Assembly: GCA_910574455.1 (NCBI GenBank)
Contig: CAJSYZ010000007.1
Coordinates: 3,789,773-3,853,772 of the forward strand
DNA from: Trichaptum fuscoviolaceum
Lineage: Eukaryota; Basidiomycota; Agaricomycetes; Hymenochaetales; Trichaptaceae
Length of the DNA: 64,000 bases
Direction: 5' to 3'
Positions 38,653 through 50,046 of this stretch are shown one piece after another (position 1 is the stretch's first letter; each line of letters opens with the position of its first letter). The notes below the pieces were generated by a model that saw only the letters and a list, made by a program, of their open reading frames with translations, was not told the DNA's origin and did no database searches. The translations under genes and the position numbers were made by a program.

Positions 38653-39665
38653 ATGGAACTCGTGCAACAGAAGGAATCCCTGGAAAGAATACTGAGCATG
38701 GTGGAAGAATGCTTTGGAACTTTTGGTCTCAAGCGACTCTTTGGCTTGTCTTCTACACGTTCGCAAATCGTTAGGGAATTCGCCCTCAACCTCTGCTTCG
38801 TTGCTTTTGGAATTCGGTTTGATGAATCTTTGTTAAGAAGAAACTTAATCTGATAAATGGCTATATCAGCTCTGGCTATCTACTCGATTCGTTTTCACCT
38901 CCTGGTGGCGAGCATTGTCTGGACAGCCTTCTGGAACATCTTCGTAAGGTTAAAGGTCTTGCAAACTTGTTGAACGGTCTCTGTTTATAATAATCTTAGA
39001 TATCAGCTCCGTTCGCCAGCCTTAAGCTCGTGTGCGCTGCTGGTCAGATTTTCCTCGTCCACGCATCTCTAGTGCGGGAAAAAGCTAAAGCTTTGATCGC
39101 AAAATCAACAACAGCATTTACCAATTCCCAGTATATTCCTAATATCAATGCACCTTCGTTTGTTCTGCTTGGTGCGGATGTCGCGATAGTATGTGATTCT
39201 TCCTTTTGAGATCGAAGGTCTTATTTGATGACTGTTTCATAGACAACACCAGAACCCCAGTTGCTGCGCATAATTACTTGCGTGTCAGAAGCGGAAAGGC
39301 ACATCACTCTACCCTGCGATCTGACTGCTCGGACTCTTGTTCCCCTCGCTGGCTTTCTGCTTGATTATCCTGTCTGTTACGTCCCTGCGTCAGATGACCA
39401 GACGGTCTTTTTAAGTGGTGTATCCCTCGATCTCTACGAATGCGTCCTTGTCAACGAAAGAAATCCCGCCAGCATCCCTGTCCAGCATCCGCTGTTCAAG
39501 TTTACCTGTCCTGCTAGCCTGGGAGATCGTCACCGCGATCTTAATCGACATTCGATCTTGGATGCGCTGAAACGAAGTCTGACTAGTCGCCTCGTAACAT
39601 TATCTTCCCCCTTTTCACTGAAGATCACTCACGATACAGTCATCTTAGATCGGGTTGCACTTTGA
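38653..39665 (+). CDS. Conserved protein of unknown function (possibly DUF4504/C1orf74-like)
   Basis: I assemble four exons. MELVQQKESLERILSMVEECF opens the first. A phase-2 splice joins VAFGI to RSGYLLDSFSPPGGEHCLDS. A third exon gives LKLVCAAGQIFLVHASL and PSFVLLGADVAI, and the last gives TPEPQLLRIITCVSEAERH and GFLLDYPVCYVPASDD, ending ILDRVAL. The predicted splice sites are all GT..AG with 50-60-nt introns. The LLDYPVCYV block reminds me of the eukaryotic C1orf74/DUF4504 family, but I hold that weakly. There is no signal peptide and no TM segment, so it is probably cytosolic. Confidence 0.65.
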
Positions 39666-39932
39666 TTCAAACTATCTCCCGATCTCAGGACAGAACAGCT
39701 CTTCGGACTTCCCGGGTGCAATCTCAACCCGTGCTTACGGCCTGTCAAAGTACATCATCTCAACAAACACTTCGGCTATCTCTATTGAAAATCAGAACAC
39801 TTCATCTCGGCTCTACTTACACGTCATACAACGCAGGCAACCTCACAGTTACTCATTCAAGATCGGTGACATTAAATGACCATGAAACCGCACTGATGTC
39901 CATGAAATATGTACGCTATCAACCTCATTACC

Positions 39933-42461
39933 TCACTCTACATCAATGTTGACGATTTTGATATCCTCGAATGGTTTATCAAGCTTGTTCGTTTTCACAT
40001 TCTCAATCACGTGTACGACCTCAAGGCCACGCAACACACGTCCGAAGATCGTGTGTTTATTGTCGAGCCACGGAGTTGCCGTAGTTGTAATGAAGAACTG
40101 GGATCCATTCGTGTTCGGACCGGCGTTGGCCATACTGACGGTGTAGGGCCTGGTAATTGCAGTAAGTAGCGGTCTATCTGAAAACACATTTCGAGAATAG
40201 GCGTTGAACTATAGCGTACCTATCGTGTCTTAGCTCGGTAGTAAACTCATCCTCGAACTCCCTCCCCCAAATCGAGTCCCCGCCTGTTCCATCGCCCAAG
40301 GGATCGCCCGTCTGGATCATGAATTTTGGGATCACGCGGTGGAAGATGACACCCTCGAAGTAACCACTGCGTGCGTGCCCGACGAAGTTCTCAACAGCCT
40401 TGGGGGCATGCTCTGGGAAGAGTCGAATATGAATATCGCCTTCTGTGGTATGGATTGTTGCGGTCTGCGCAAGTGGAGACGGACCACTAGCCTTCGCTGG
40501 CGCGGCGGCGGCAATCGTACGCTCCTCTGCGGTTGGACGTTCATTGAAGACATCCCGATCACCTGAATCTTTCATGTCCCTTCGAATGACCTCAGTATTG
40601 CACTCCGCATACGAGTAAATATAACTTACTCGGGTTCTGTCCTTGTGAACATGTAAAATCGCTGACGCTTGTATCCGGTGCAAAAGAGGGTCGGATCTCG
40701 TGTCTCTTTTCCTGCAAGGATCGGATTCGCGGACGCAGCCATTGCCTACAAGCGAAAGTTGTTCAAGTATTCTGCACAACGGAACGAGGAGCCAACTTAC
40801 AACAGTTGTGAATCCTTTTTTTGCAGGCGCTCCTTGGTAAAGGCCCAGGTTCATCCATCGGACATTTTCATCCTTGCCCAATAATTTAGCAACCCTATTC
40901 GTAACCGTGTTCACGACTATATCGATGTTATCAATATCCAAAACGAAACCACACCAAGCACGAATTCATGCGTACCTTTTACACCGAGTAAAGTGGGGTA
41001 AAGCACGAAGTTTCCACTTTCATCCCAGACGGCATTTATCCACCGGCCGGGTATTCGACCATCCGGAGCGGGTAACTCTAGCTCTCTGTCCATCGCCAGC
41101 CGTCGCCCAAATTCCATATCATCCACCCGATATACTGCAGTTCCAGCCTGTTGCATCTCCTGGATTGCGCTGAGAGACTCGTCGTATCGGCGAGTCATTT
41201 TGCCCGAAAGGAAGCTGAATATACGGATTTGTCGATCCGGAAGGGAAAAGGTAACGAAGGAGTTGGAATTGGGGGAAAGGACAATAGAGGTTGGCGTGCT
41301 TTTCGCCTATAGTCGGACGTATGTGTTAGCACATGCATAAGTTAAGACATAGAGTGTTCAACCTTTTTGAATTCGAGCAAATCTGTCTGGCTTTTATACT
41401 CCCACATACGCGGGACACTTCTTGGTGGTTCGAATGGTTCAAAGGGCTGCCAGTATTCGACAAAACCATTCTCATCTGCGGATATCACTGTGTCGTCCTT
41501 GTCATTGTACTAGTATATAACGCTCTTGTCAATAGTTTTGTCTCACGTAGAAACACGCACTTCCGCCAAAACTCACTGTCATAACATGTACGGGTGCTCT
41601 GTGCACTTTGTCGATAGTTAATAGGGGCTTATCATCCCCTCTTCCATCGTAAATGCGAATCACACCGGTAGTCTGTTCTGATCTTTTAAGAATGGTCAGA
41701 TATATGGAGAGAAGGTTGAAGTTGAGAGGGTATACATACACAGCTAGAAGTGCCTGCGCTCGGCCTCTACGATGCACCCAACAGCATGCATGAGGAATAA
41801 AGCCGAGTTTGATCATATTGATCATGTCTAGGACACGAGTATTAAAATCTTCTGACAAGCACTGCAACAACTCATGCGTACACACCGAAGTTTATGACAT
41901 CAAACACCTTCGCAGTCCCATCCTCCGACACGCTAGCGAACATGGCACCATCCGCACTCGCAGAAACACCAATGATTTGTTGCAGATGCGCTCGGTAATG
42001 CTTGACGAACTCAATGCCGATCTCTTGCTTCTTCCAAAGCTTCAAGTGCCCATCCACAGAGGTTGTGATGATGAATTCGGTCCCCGACGTTACTGTAACG
42101 AAGTTTATGACATCTCGGTGCATGAACGACTTGGAATATCTGTCTGCGCTAGGTAAGTGGGAGAGGTAGAGCTTTTCGTGGGCTAAAACTACATTGTTGT
42201 GGATTAATTATTAGCGAAGGTCGTACAGATATAATATGAACTTGTTGATGGAATACCTTTGCGTTTCTTCCGAACTGCTTGCACACTCTCCCCAGCACCG
42301 TCTGGCATAGGCATAGGTCCGATATCTTCGTCGTCATCGTCATCATCATCTCCTACAGTACTCGGTTGAACTTTCGCTACTGATTCTCCGTTCATGGGAT
42401 GGTCTTCATCCTCATCATCGCGGTCTCGCTTTCCCAACGTCGTGGCATCGTCGCCGGACAT
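39933..42461 (-). CDS. WD40-repeat peptidyl-prolyl isomerase (PPWD1/Cyp71 type)
   Basis: This is a nuclear cyclophilin linked to the spliceosome and chromatin in other eukaryotes. The N-terminus is acidic ([18 protein letters not shown], then an Asp run). WD40 repeats follow: [51 protein letters not shown] and [16 protein letters not shown], with a linker [16 protein letters not shown]. The C-terminal cyclophilin domain (40700-39933) has [40 protein letters not shown] (active-site Arg and Phe), [17 protein letters not shown] and [18 protein letters not shown]. The catalytic set F-H-R, Q-x-G, N-x-x-x-SQFF and W/H is present. The domain order is diagnostic of PPWD1. There are about ten introns. 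Confidence 0.95.
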
Positions 42462-42627
42462 TTTATAATTACTTGAAGATTTAGATGTTGAGCGAGGAGT
42501 TACGTAGTCGATCGGCTACGTAGACGGTATGTAGTCCAGCATTGCCAGTGTTCGCGTTGTATTGGCAGAAGAATGAGTTTGTTCCTGTTTGTACTTGAGG
42601 ATATCGGCCTCAACTTGGTGGATTTGT

Positions 42628-42840
42628 TCGGCGGCTTCGCTCACATTCCACATCGACTTCTGCCGTTCGTTCGGATATTCCAATCCGTGTTTGACAATCA
42701 CGAACATGGTGCTCGTCGCTATATCACTAGTCTAGCCGTCGAAGCTGCGCTTATACTAAAGACGTGAAGTATATTGAAGGAAGAATGCATTTCGGACTCG
42801 ATAGCCAGGGTATCAGCAAGTGTTCAAACATTCGATGTCA
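42628..42840 (+). pseudogene. Relic of a fourth RING-membrane-protein gene
   Basis: Reading + from about 42628 gives AASLTFHIDFCRSFGYSNP, CLTITNMVLVAISLV and then TAG. The RING gene at 55369-56699 has AASLTFHTFFRLFGYSNP and CLTMTNMVLVAISLV at its fifth exon. DNA similarity continues past the stop through the region matching SIIKKIFNSDSSASFGV, to about 42840. Only this exon-sized piece is visible, with a 3-nt insertion and a stop codon, so it is dead. It lies immediately upstream of the PPWD1 gene on the opposite strand. Confidence 0.8.
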
Positions 42841-43084
42841 GTGCTCGCAGAACACGGACATAACCTCCCAGACATAATGGCATTTAGTTGTTGTGCGTTC
42901 CACTCGTGTCAATGTTTGTGGAACCTTTTCTCTCCTGCGCTGAGACTGGTTGACTTGCAAGTGCTTTAGGGTCCATCGTGGGTACATAATATTTTCTGGT
43001 TCTGTAGCCGCGCCCATATCAACTTACTACATCAACCTCCTCTTGCAAAACCCCGTTCCATTGGACTAGTATCATCCGCTGATT

Positions 43085-43550
43085 AGGAATGCGGGTCCTT
43101 CAGTCATTCCTATCTGCCATGTATGTGGGTCATTGTCGGCAGCATGGCTCACCTTGTGTTTCACGGGCGGGGCATGACTGAAGACGGCCGTCGGTCCCCT
43201 GCATTTCGCGGGAAAACATACCCGATCGGCGGCCACCACGTACTTCCAAGCCGCTTCTGCATGCCTGGTGCTGTAGAGTGCAGCGCTAAACCTCTTGAGG
43301 GGGGACGAACTCTGCGGTGGGGAAACATGCGTAGAACTAGAACTCTGGATGGAGGTAGAGCGAGTCCGGCACTTGCTACCGGTAGGTTTTCGTGTTCAGC
43401 AAGACCAGCCCGGTCTAAACTTGGGTGCTGGTTATCCCCCAAGGTCCACATGTTTCTTATCCGCCATCCTCCCTTCAATGGGAAGAATAGTTTTTTTTTG
43501 CGGGGAACAAGCAAGAAATCCTCCACACCCCGCATCTGACGTGTGTGCGA
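43085..43550 (+). mobile_element. Dispersed repeat, copy 1 (forward)
   Basis: About 450 bp that recur in inverse orientation at about 54450-54935. Shared blocks in order: TCCTTCAGTCATTCC, GGCAGCATGGCTCACCTTGT, CATGACTGAAGACGGCCGTC, CCTCTTGAGGGG, GGAGGTAGAGC, CAGCAAGACCAGCCCG, GGTGCTGGTTATCCCCC, CTCCCTTCAATGGGAAGAAT, then a T run and GCGGGGA. There are no long terminal inverted repeats and no coding content. It could be a short non-autonomous element or solo LTR-like sequence. The ORFs it contains on both strands are chance. Confidence 0.7.
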
Positions 43551-44010
43551 TCTGAGGTCTGAGTGACTGGAAGCAAACAAAAGTTGCGCATACTCAGCCA
43601 TACTGCCTGTATGTACATACATATTATTCACTTTACGATAGTCGAAGGTGAACTTGAAGGCCAGCCCGACAACTTGAAGAGGCTGTGTTCTCGCGGAAGA
43701 TTCCGGTTCCGTTTAAAGGAAATTTGTGGGCGTCGGATCGTCACTCTTTCTCTTTACTCAAGTCAATATGGCTGTGAACACTAGGCTGTGCAAATGTCTG
43801 TGATCTGTATCGCGCAGCTTTGAAAGCTTACAAGCGGTGTAACCAGCGAACAGCCCTATGCTCTCATATAAAGATTGTCAAGAAATCGAAGTCGAAATGA
43901 ACGAACAAAAATTCACCCCTCTTCGTCAGAGGTCAACCAGATGGTTTGACGTCCTGGGTCCTGTGCAAGTCATAACTACAGTCCGACAGTATTTCTAGAG
44001 ATCATCAGTG

Positions 44011-45373
44011 ATGCTGACTCGACGGCTGCGCGGACTTTTGTTCCTCACGATGTCTTGCTGCGCGATAGCTTGGTTCGCGGCTTTGCTCAGCTGTCTATCT
44101 TATCCAGCAATACCTACCATCACTGTCAGCGCTATATATCCTAATAGCTTACACATTAACGGTACAACCGGCTCTCAAGATAATATGCAGGTACATGCTT
44201 TCATTTTCCTCATTAGATGATATAGCTAAATCTTCTCCAGTTCGGGTTGTGGTGCGTTAGCTCACGCTTGTGCCATGCTTTAGTCGCACTGACCACTTGA
44301 TTAATTCCAGGTCATATTGTGTCCACAAGCACAGCGATTGGATTCCGTGTGACAATGTCTCACCATGTCCGGAAAATACTGCCCACCACTGCAGCCATCC
44401 TTGTGAGTATGCAAGTATTCATCGTAGTGCTCGATCTAATAGTTTATCAGCTTTTGGGTATTCCCTACGATTGTTCAGCGAAACTCAAGCATTTCACTTA
44501 AGCACCGTTAGAAATGCCATATTCCATGTTCTGAGTGAGGCATTCTCTTGAAATGTCTCGCATGGCTTGGACTGACGTCTCTAAATTGACTCTCCACAGC
44601 AGTGATCTCACTGTCGGTCCACACTCTTTCCCGTCTACTCGGGTTCGCAAACCCGTGTTTTTCGATATTAGACATGATACTCATCACCGTATCTCTCGTC
44701 CTCGATGGGGTATTCAATCTGAAAGTTGGAAGCATAGCGGAGGAACTATTTAACACAGATCCAGCCACAAGTCACCTCGGTATCAGTACGTATCAGAGCA
44801 GTCAATACATCTTTCCGAGTTACGGAAAGCTAACATGAGACCTGGCAGGCTTCTGGCTTTTGTTGGTTGCGCTCGTCGCGATTGTCTGCGAGCACGTGCT
44901 CTGCTGTGTGGAAGCTAGCTGTACTTGTGATCTTTTCGCCATCCATGGCACATACGATGGAGAATCGCTTGTCGGGTATCTGCGATCGGACGATCCTAAA
45001 AACACAGCTTGGCGACAGAGCCGGGCCTATCTCGTTACACGAAGCCATCTTGGAAAAAGAGGGCGCAGGAAAGCTCCTTTTATAGGACTTGTTCCGGAAA
45101 GGCAAGAATGCGGGTTTTGCTGGGACGCAAAAGAGAAGTTATTCGCCCTTCCTTGTGATCATTTGGTCTGCTCGAAGTATGTGATTAGGTCTCATTCTCA
45201 GCTTTGTATATGTGATTTGACATGGTTTTCACCACACTACAAGTTGTGTCCCTCCCCGGCTCCCTGTAGAACTATCTCCAAAGACCGTCGGAGGGTCTTG
45301 TCCACAGTGTGAAGATTGGACTTATGGCAGGGAGATAGCGGTTGATGTGAGATGCGATCTGTTAAGGATATGA
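44011..45373 (+). CDS. RING-finger membrane protein, paralogue 1
   Basis: I reconstruct seven exons: 44011-44190, 44241-44251 (11 nt), 44311-44402, 44451-44534, 44600-44785, 44849-45176 and 45244-45373, giving 336 residues. Order: TM1 (LLFLTMSCCAIAWFAALLSC); a lumenal or extracellular loop with six cysteines (SYCVHKHSDWIPCDNVSPC, HHCSHP); further TM segments (DMILITVSLVLDGVFNL; FWLLLVALVAIVCEHVLCC); and a C-terminal C3HC4 RING: ECGFCWDAKEKLFALPCDHL-VCSNC then GGSCPQCEDWT. Zinc spacing is C-x2-C-x11-C-x-H-x2-C-x2-C-x17-C-x2-C, as in ubiquitin ligases. The RING is only complete when the 45177-45243 intron is removed. I know no named family with this architecture; a membrane E3 ubiquitin ligase is inferred. 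Confidence 0.8.
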
Positions 45374-45702
45374 GCATTTTTATGCATAGAGACTGTACGC
45401 ACTACGGTTCCGTGGTCTGATGAATAAGTTGTCGCCGAGGTCAATCTAGATCATGCGCGCAGTTTGCGCAGTGCGCAGCACACTGACCTGATAAGGTTGC
45501 CTGCGCGAAAGGTTCATATGCGCAGCTGGCTTGATCAGTCGGGTACGATGGCACCGCAGCAGCCTTGACGTGACAAGTTCGGGGATAAATAGGCCGGACG
45601 ACCTCTACGACCTCCGCAGCGCCTACATATTTACCTACTAAGAGCACCCAGTCATCATCTCTCTGTACAAGCTTTGCACCACCTTCTACTCTACTAGTAG
45701 AC

Positions 45703-46260
45703 ATGATTGATAGAGACACCCTCAACGTTTCTGCGCACTCTGGAATATCGAAGGCTGGCACTGGCGATTCTGAGCGGGACCCATTGATAACGCCCCCAAC
45801 ATACGAGGGAGTGGCTTCGGACCCACTGCATCGCCGCGTTCTTGTTGGCGTTCTCGGGTCTATAGCGCTAGCCATCTGGATCATCGCATGGTCGATCATC
45901 GGCTTGGTGCAGGAGGACATCCATACAAAGGTTGTCCTATCCTTCGTCACCTTCTTCTCGCTAGCGACACTTGCATTGCGGGCCCCGGTCCTCATTGGCG
46001 CCCTGTTCAAGACGCCGTACGACGCTGCACAGAAATTCGACGCCTACCTCTTGCAGCGCCGTGCGCTCGTTGCCCAGCACATCCTCGCAATCCTCTGGGC
46101 GAACATTACCTTCTGGCCCGTGGTCGCTATGGTTTGCACCAAGAATGCGAGTTGGTTTGACATCGCAATTGCGGTCTTCTGCGCGGACATGACTTTCCTC
46201 CAACTCATGACGAGTATTGCGGCGAGGAGAATCGCTACGGGGCGAGTCGTCTTACAGTGA
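45703..46260 (+). CDS. Small four-TM membrane protein, unknown
   Basis: This is a single-exon gene of 185 residues. A hydrophilic N-terminus (MIDRDTLNVSAHSGISKAG, then ERDPLITPPTYEGVASDP) precedes four hydrophobic segments: VLVGVLGSIALAIWIIAWSI, VVLSFVTFFSLATLALRAPV, AQHILAILWANITFWPVVAM and FDIAIAVFCADMTFLQLMTS. The ERDPLITPPTYE patch resembles an acidic-dileucine/PxY sorting region, but that is a loose reading. There are no cysteine motifs or catalytic residues. It sits 330 bp downstream of RING paralogue 1 on the same strand and is separated from it by its own leader (TACTCTACTAGTAGACATG). I do not recognise a family. Confidence 0.7.
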   Translation: MIDRDTLNVSAHSGISKAGTGDSERDPLITPPTYEGVASDPLHRRVLVGVLGSIALAIWIIAWSIIGLVQEDIHTKVVLSFVTFFSLATLALRAPVLIGALFKTPYDAAQKFDAYLLQRRALVAQHILAILWANITFWPVVAMVCTKNASWFDIAIAVFCADMTFLQLMTSIAARRIATGRVVLQ

Positions 46261-46299
46261 ATAGGCAAGGCTTTCTTTTGGGTAGTCCAGACCGCCCTT

Positions 46300-48400
46300 A
46301 TCTGAACTCGATCTCTTCACATACAGTATTTTGCCGGGAAAGGATTGAATGTAGGACCAACTCTTCAGCGGCATATTGTCGTTTGATAATGAATGCACAA
46401 TTTATTAAACTATATGAAATACTCACAGGAAGAGTTACACAATGAGAATCCAATGTTGGCAACACCAATACAAAGAGACTGATGTGCAGCATCGTCAACA
46501 AGTTCTAGTAACCTGAAAAATGAAGGAAACCTACATCAGACAAGGCTTTGATCGAACCGCGAGTTAGAACATGGAAGTTGTAATTCCAAATCAGTTTGTC
46601 GGCGAGCGTACGACAGGAGATGTTGGCAGTCGCGACAACAATGAGAATAAAGGAATGCCCCAGTCTGAAACTAGACTAAAAAGGAAGAGGATCAGCTCAA
46701 TTAAATGATTATAACAATGTGATCTACCTCTCATGCTGCGACCTTTCCCGTCTAATAGGAGTTCCGCTCAGACCGACAGAAAGGAGATGGTACTCAAAAG
46801 GAAGGCGTCGATCCAAGTGAGAATTCGTCATATGTTACCTTGTCATCAAAATTAAGCAATGATCTACGGTGTTTGGTTGCCTGGGAGATTATGAGAGCCT
46901 AAGATAGAATTTGAAAGGTTTACCTTAACCATGGAAATCATACTGAACTTGAGAATCGCAAAAAATGAGTAGTACAAGTAACACCCAATAAGACATCGAG
47001 GAGCACGTTCTGCAACATCAAGGAAAAAAGCAGAGTGGTACCCAGATCACGAATGGAAGCTGATTATGCACCTAGACACTGCTGGGAGCCTCAACCCAGA
47101 TGAAGGCAGTCAGGAACAAAGGAGAGAGCCTGGGGAAGGTTGAGTCGCCGCGTAGATGGTCTTGAGAATGTAGGGGCTATTTCAAGCGAACACTGCAGCT
47201 CAGAAACGGCGGCCCCGTTGAGCCTCGCTTGAGCGCTCAATGATCGAAAGCGCACTAACGTACTGACAGCTGCATCCATCCTCATCTGCTTGGCCGCTCG
47301 AAAATACAGGCGCTCTCCTAAGTCCATCATTGGCCGATACGCTCAATGGTTATTGGCGGTCGAGACTCAAGGCACTTGCTTAGTTGAAAAAATTTCAAGA
47401 TTCGCGCCTGAGGCCCAAAGCGATTGGACATGCACATAGGGAAGCTGTCATCCTGTCATCTAGACCGCAGTGTTCAATAACGTCAATATTGAAGGGTGCT
47501 CTGAGAAGCAATGGGCAGTTGAGGGGACCTCCTCAATAGGCACAGGATGCTTGACGAGTTCTTGAAATCTTTCAGCTGGCATGGGATAGCGAGGATGTTA
47601 ATATGCAAGCATGAGAAGGGTCCAGACAGCAGGATTGTCGAGCAACCACTTCTCACATCATGCATTTGCATCCGGGACGGTGCTGGCAATCACACAGGGG
47701 ACTCGAAGTCGCCCAGGTTGCTTCGAATAATGACCGGGTGGCACAGACGAACATCCAGCCTGAGATGTTCATCTATCTGCATTTGTGCAGAGTTTTGTGT
47801 ACCTAGATACAAATAGTGCGACTGTTTTAGTTCACCGGCGCTGTCAAATTTCAAATCACTTACGCACGTTACGTTCGCCTTTCTTTTGTACCCAACTACA
47901 AGTCGGTCACTGGCCCACGCTGTTGTCATCCCTTACTATCCCCAAGGGTTCAGTGGTGGTTCATTTCTCAAACAAGGATCCGATCAACACCCGATATCAG
48001 TCTCAAGCCGACGAAGACTGCGATCGCTGGTCGAAGTTTGTTGGTCTGCACAAAGCAAAGTACCTGCAAAAAGTGGATAAAGATCACAGGGAAAGACGCG
48101 ACGTACCGCTTGTTCTTGATATGAGAGATGCAGTCAGTGTTATCATAACATACAATGATAGCCAGAACGGAGGCCACCATGACAACGGCAAAGATTTGAT
48201 GAAACGTGTTGGCTGTTCGGGGCAAAAGCGATCAACCGTCCGGAGGTTGCTTTCTTCGGGCCCAAATATAGGACTGCATTCCCACGGGTGTATAATAGAC
48301 CAGGTACAAAAGCTCGAGCTGGAACATTCAAATTTCATACCTTCTCCTCCCACCACCATCTTCTCTCTGTTACGTTTCTTCACTTCTTCTCCTTTCTTAT
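46300..48400 (-). other. Unresolved stretch with possible minus-strand membrane-protein exons
   Basis: No gene model closes here. On the minus strand several hydrophobic exon-like pieces occur in series with plausible GT..AG borders: IFAVVMVASVLAIIVCYD (about 48150), FIHFLQVLCFVQTNKLRPA (about 48060), MDLGERLYFRAAKQMRMDAA (about 47300), CLIGCYLYYSFFAILKFSMI (about 46990) and HSFILIVVATANISCRTLAD (about 46650). They may be one small multi-TM gene or decayed exons of one. The longer plus-strand ORFs over the same region look like shadows. Confidence 0.35.
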
Positions 48401-48549
48401 CTTTACGATTTTTAGGCGCTGAGCGCGGTTCTACATTCCTTCAACTTTAAAGAACAACTGTCACTCGCTAACTCAAAGGCCTCAACCATCCAACGTTCAG
48501 CCCCGGCTCTGACCTCTATACACTGAGAAAGAACAAGAAAACTTACACT

Positions 48550-50046
48550 ATGAAGTACTTCAACACACTTTTTGCTTCGGCCCTCGTCGCATCTGTCTCT
48601 GCTCTACCCATCCACGTCCAGCGCGATAGCGGCCTGAGTCTTGCTCAGATCGATGCACTTACCCCGCAATTTGGGTTCTCGTCTGGCGTAAATCCCACCG
48701 GTACTGGTGATTGCGATGGTGCCGTGAAGGGATCTAATGGTGCACCTATTAAGGTCCCATGCTCTTGCCCTCCCCCTCGCGATATCTTCATTCAGGTGTG
48801 CATTTAGTGACCTATCGATTATTGTGCACTCATATTTTCATGAAGGACATGGCTGCCAATATCGCAGCAGGCCACGCCGTTAACAACTCCGTTGTCGCGT
48901 TCAGCTTCCCAACAGACGACTCTGTCGCATCTCAGGAAGCTCGTATCACAGCCGCTTCCATCACGCTTCAGAATCTGTTTGGCCCGGGGGTTGGCTGCCC
49001 TGTAGCCGCCACGACCTTCGGCGCTCAAGCTGCTGCTCTTCAGAGCGGCCAGACTGCTCCCCCAGCGACAACGGCGGCACCCCCTGCCACAACAGCTGCG
49101 CTTGCCCCGAGCACGACCGCTGCTGCTCCCCCTGCTACTTCTTCTGTGACATCTGCTAACGGCCTGTCTCTTGCCCAAATCGATGCCTTAACGCCGCAGT
49201 TCGGATTCTCATCTGGCGTTAACCCAACCGGCACCGGTGATTGTGATGGTGCAGTAAACGGTGCCGATGGCAAGCCTATCAAAGTACCATGCTCTTGCCC
49301 CCCGGCGCGTGATATCTTCATTCAGGTTTGATTCTCCATCTTTTCAAGTTGCATCTGTGATGACTGATTTATCTCAAACTATCTAGGATATGGCAGCGAA
49401 CATTGCAGCTGGCCACGCAGTAAACAACTCCGTTGTCGCATTCAGCTTCCCTACGGACAACTCTGTTGCTTCACAAGAGGCACGTATCACTGCTGCCTCC
49501 ATCACATTGCAAAATCTCTTCGGTGCTGGTGTTGGTTGCCCCGTGGCTGCCACGACCTTCTCGGCACAGGCTGCGGCCCTCAAGAACGGCGCGACTGCAG
49601 CACCCGTGAACGTGGCAAAGCCCGCTCCTGCATCTACGAGCGTCGCGGCTGCTAAGGCTACAGTGACCTCTGCCGCTGGTCTCTCCCTGTCCCAAATCGA
49701 CGCTTTAACGCCGGACCTCGGCTTCCAATCCGGCGTCAACCCGACAGGTACTGGCGATTGTGATGGTGCCGTTAACGGTGCAGATGGCAAGCCGATCAAG
49801 ATTCCCTGCTCGTGCCCACCTGCCCGTGACGTGTTCATCCAGTCACTCGCCGCAGACATTGCTGCAGGGCATGCAGTGCACAATCCTTCTGTATCGGTGT
49901 CTTTCCCTACCGACAACTCGAAGCAGTCGCAGATCACGCGCATCCAGACCTCCCTCGTTGCTCTGCAGAACCTGAACGGCTCAGGCGTGGGCTGCCCTGC
50001 GGTTAGCACGACGCTCAGCGCCCAGCTCAAGGCTCTCACCGGCTGA
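48550..50046 (+). CDS. Secreted protein with three tandem Cys-containing domains
   Basis: Three exons (48550-48795, 48846-49325, 49387-50046; all phase 0) give 461 residues. A signal peptide (YFNTLFASALVASVSALP) is followed by three copies of a roughly 115-residue domain. Each opens GLSLAQIDALTPQFGF, then SGVNPTGTGDCDGAV, P(I)K(V/I)PCSCPP.RD(I/V)FIQ, AANIAAGHAVNN, SFPTD(D/N)S and closes L(Q)NL.G.GVGCP. Domains 1 and 2 are joined by a Thr/Ala/Pro linker (APPATTAAPPATTAALAPST). The four cysteines per domain presumably form two disulphides. Domains 1 and 2 each carry an intron after DIFIQ; domain 3 reads straight through (DVFIQSLAAD). I know similar one-domain secreted proteins in mushrooms but no assigned function. 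It is not an enzyme by any motif I can see. Confidence 0.87.

Noticed and set aside
43161..43631. Minus-strand ORF of 156 codons and plus-strand ORF of 138 codons
   Set aside because: Both lie inside the dispersed repeat, and the equivalent copy at 54.5 kb does not preserve either frame.
45177..45312. Read-through C-terminus of RING paralogue 1 without splicing
   Set aside because: The unspliced reading destroys the RING. Removing 45177-45243 gives a tail that aligns with paralogue 2 to the end (GG-C-x2-C, then WT-x-G and V-x-V-x-C).
47785..48450. Plus-strand ORF of 221 codons
   Set aside because: The translation is unlike any protein family, changes character along its length and overlaps more protein-like minus-strand pieces.
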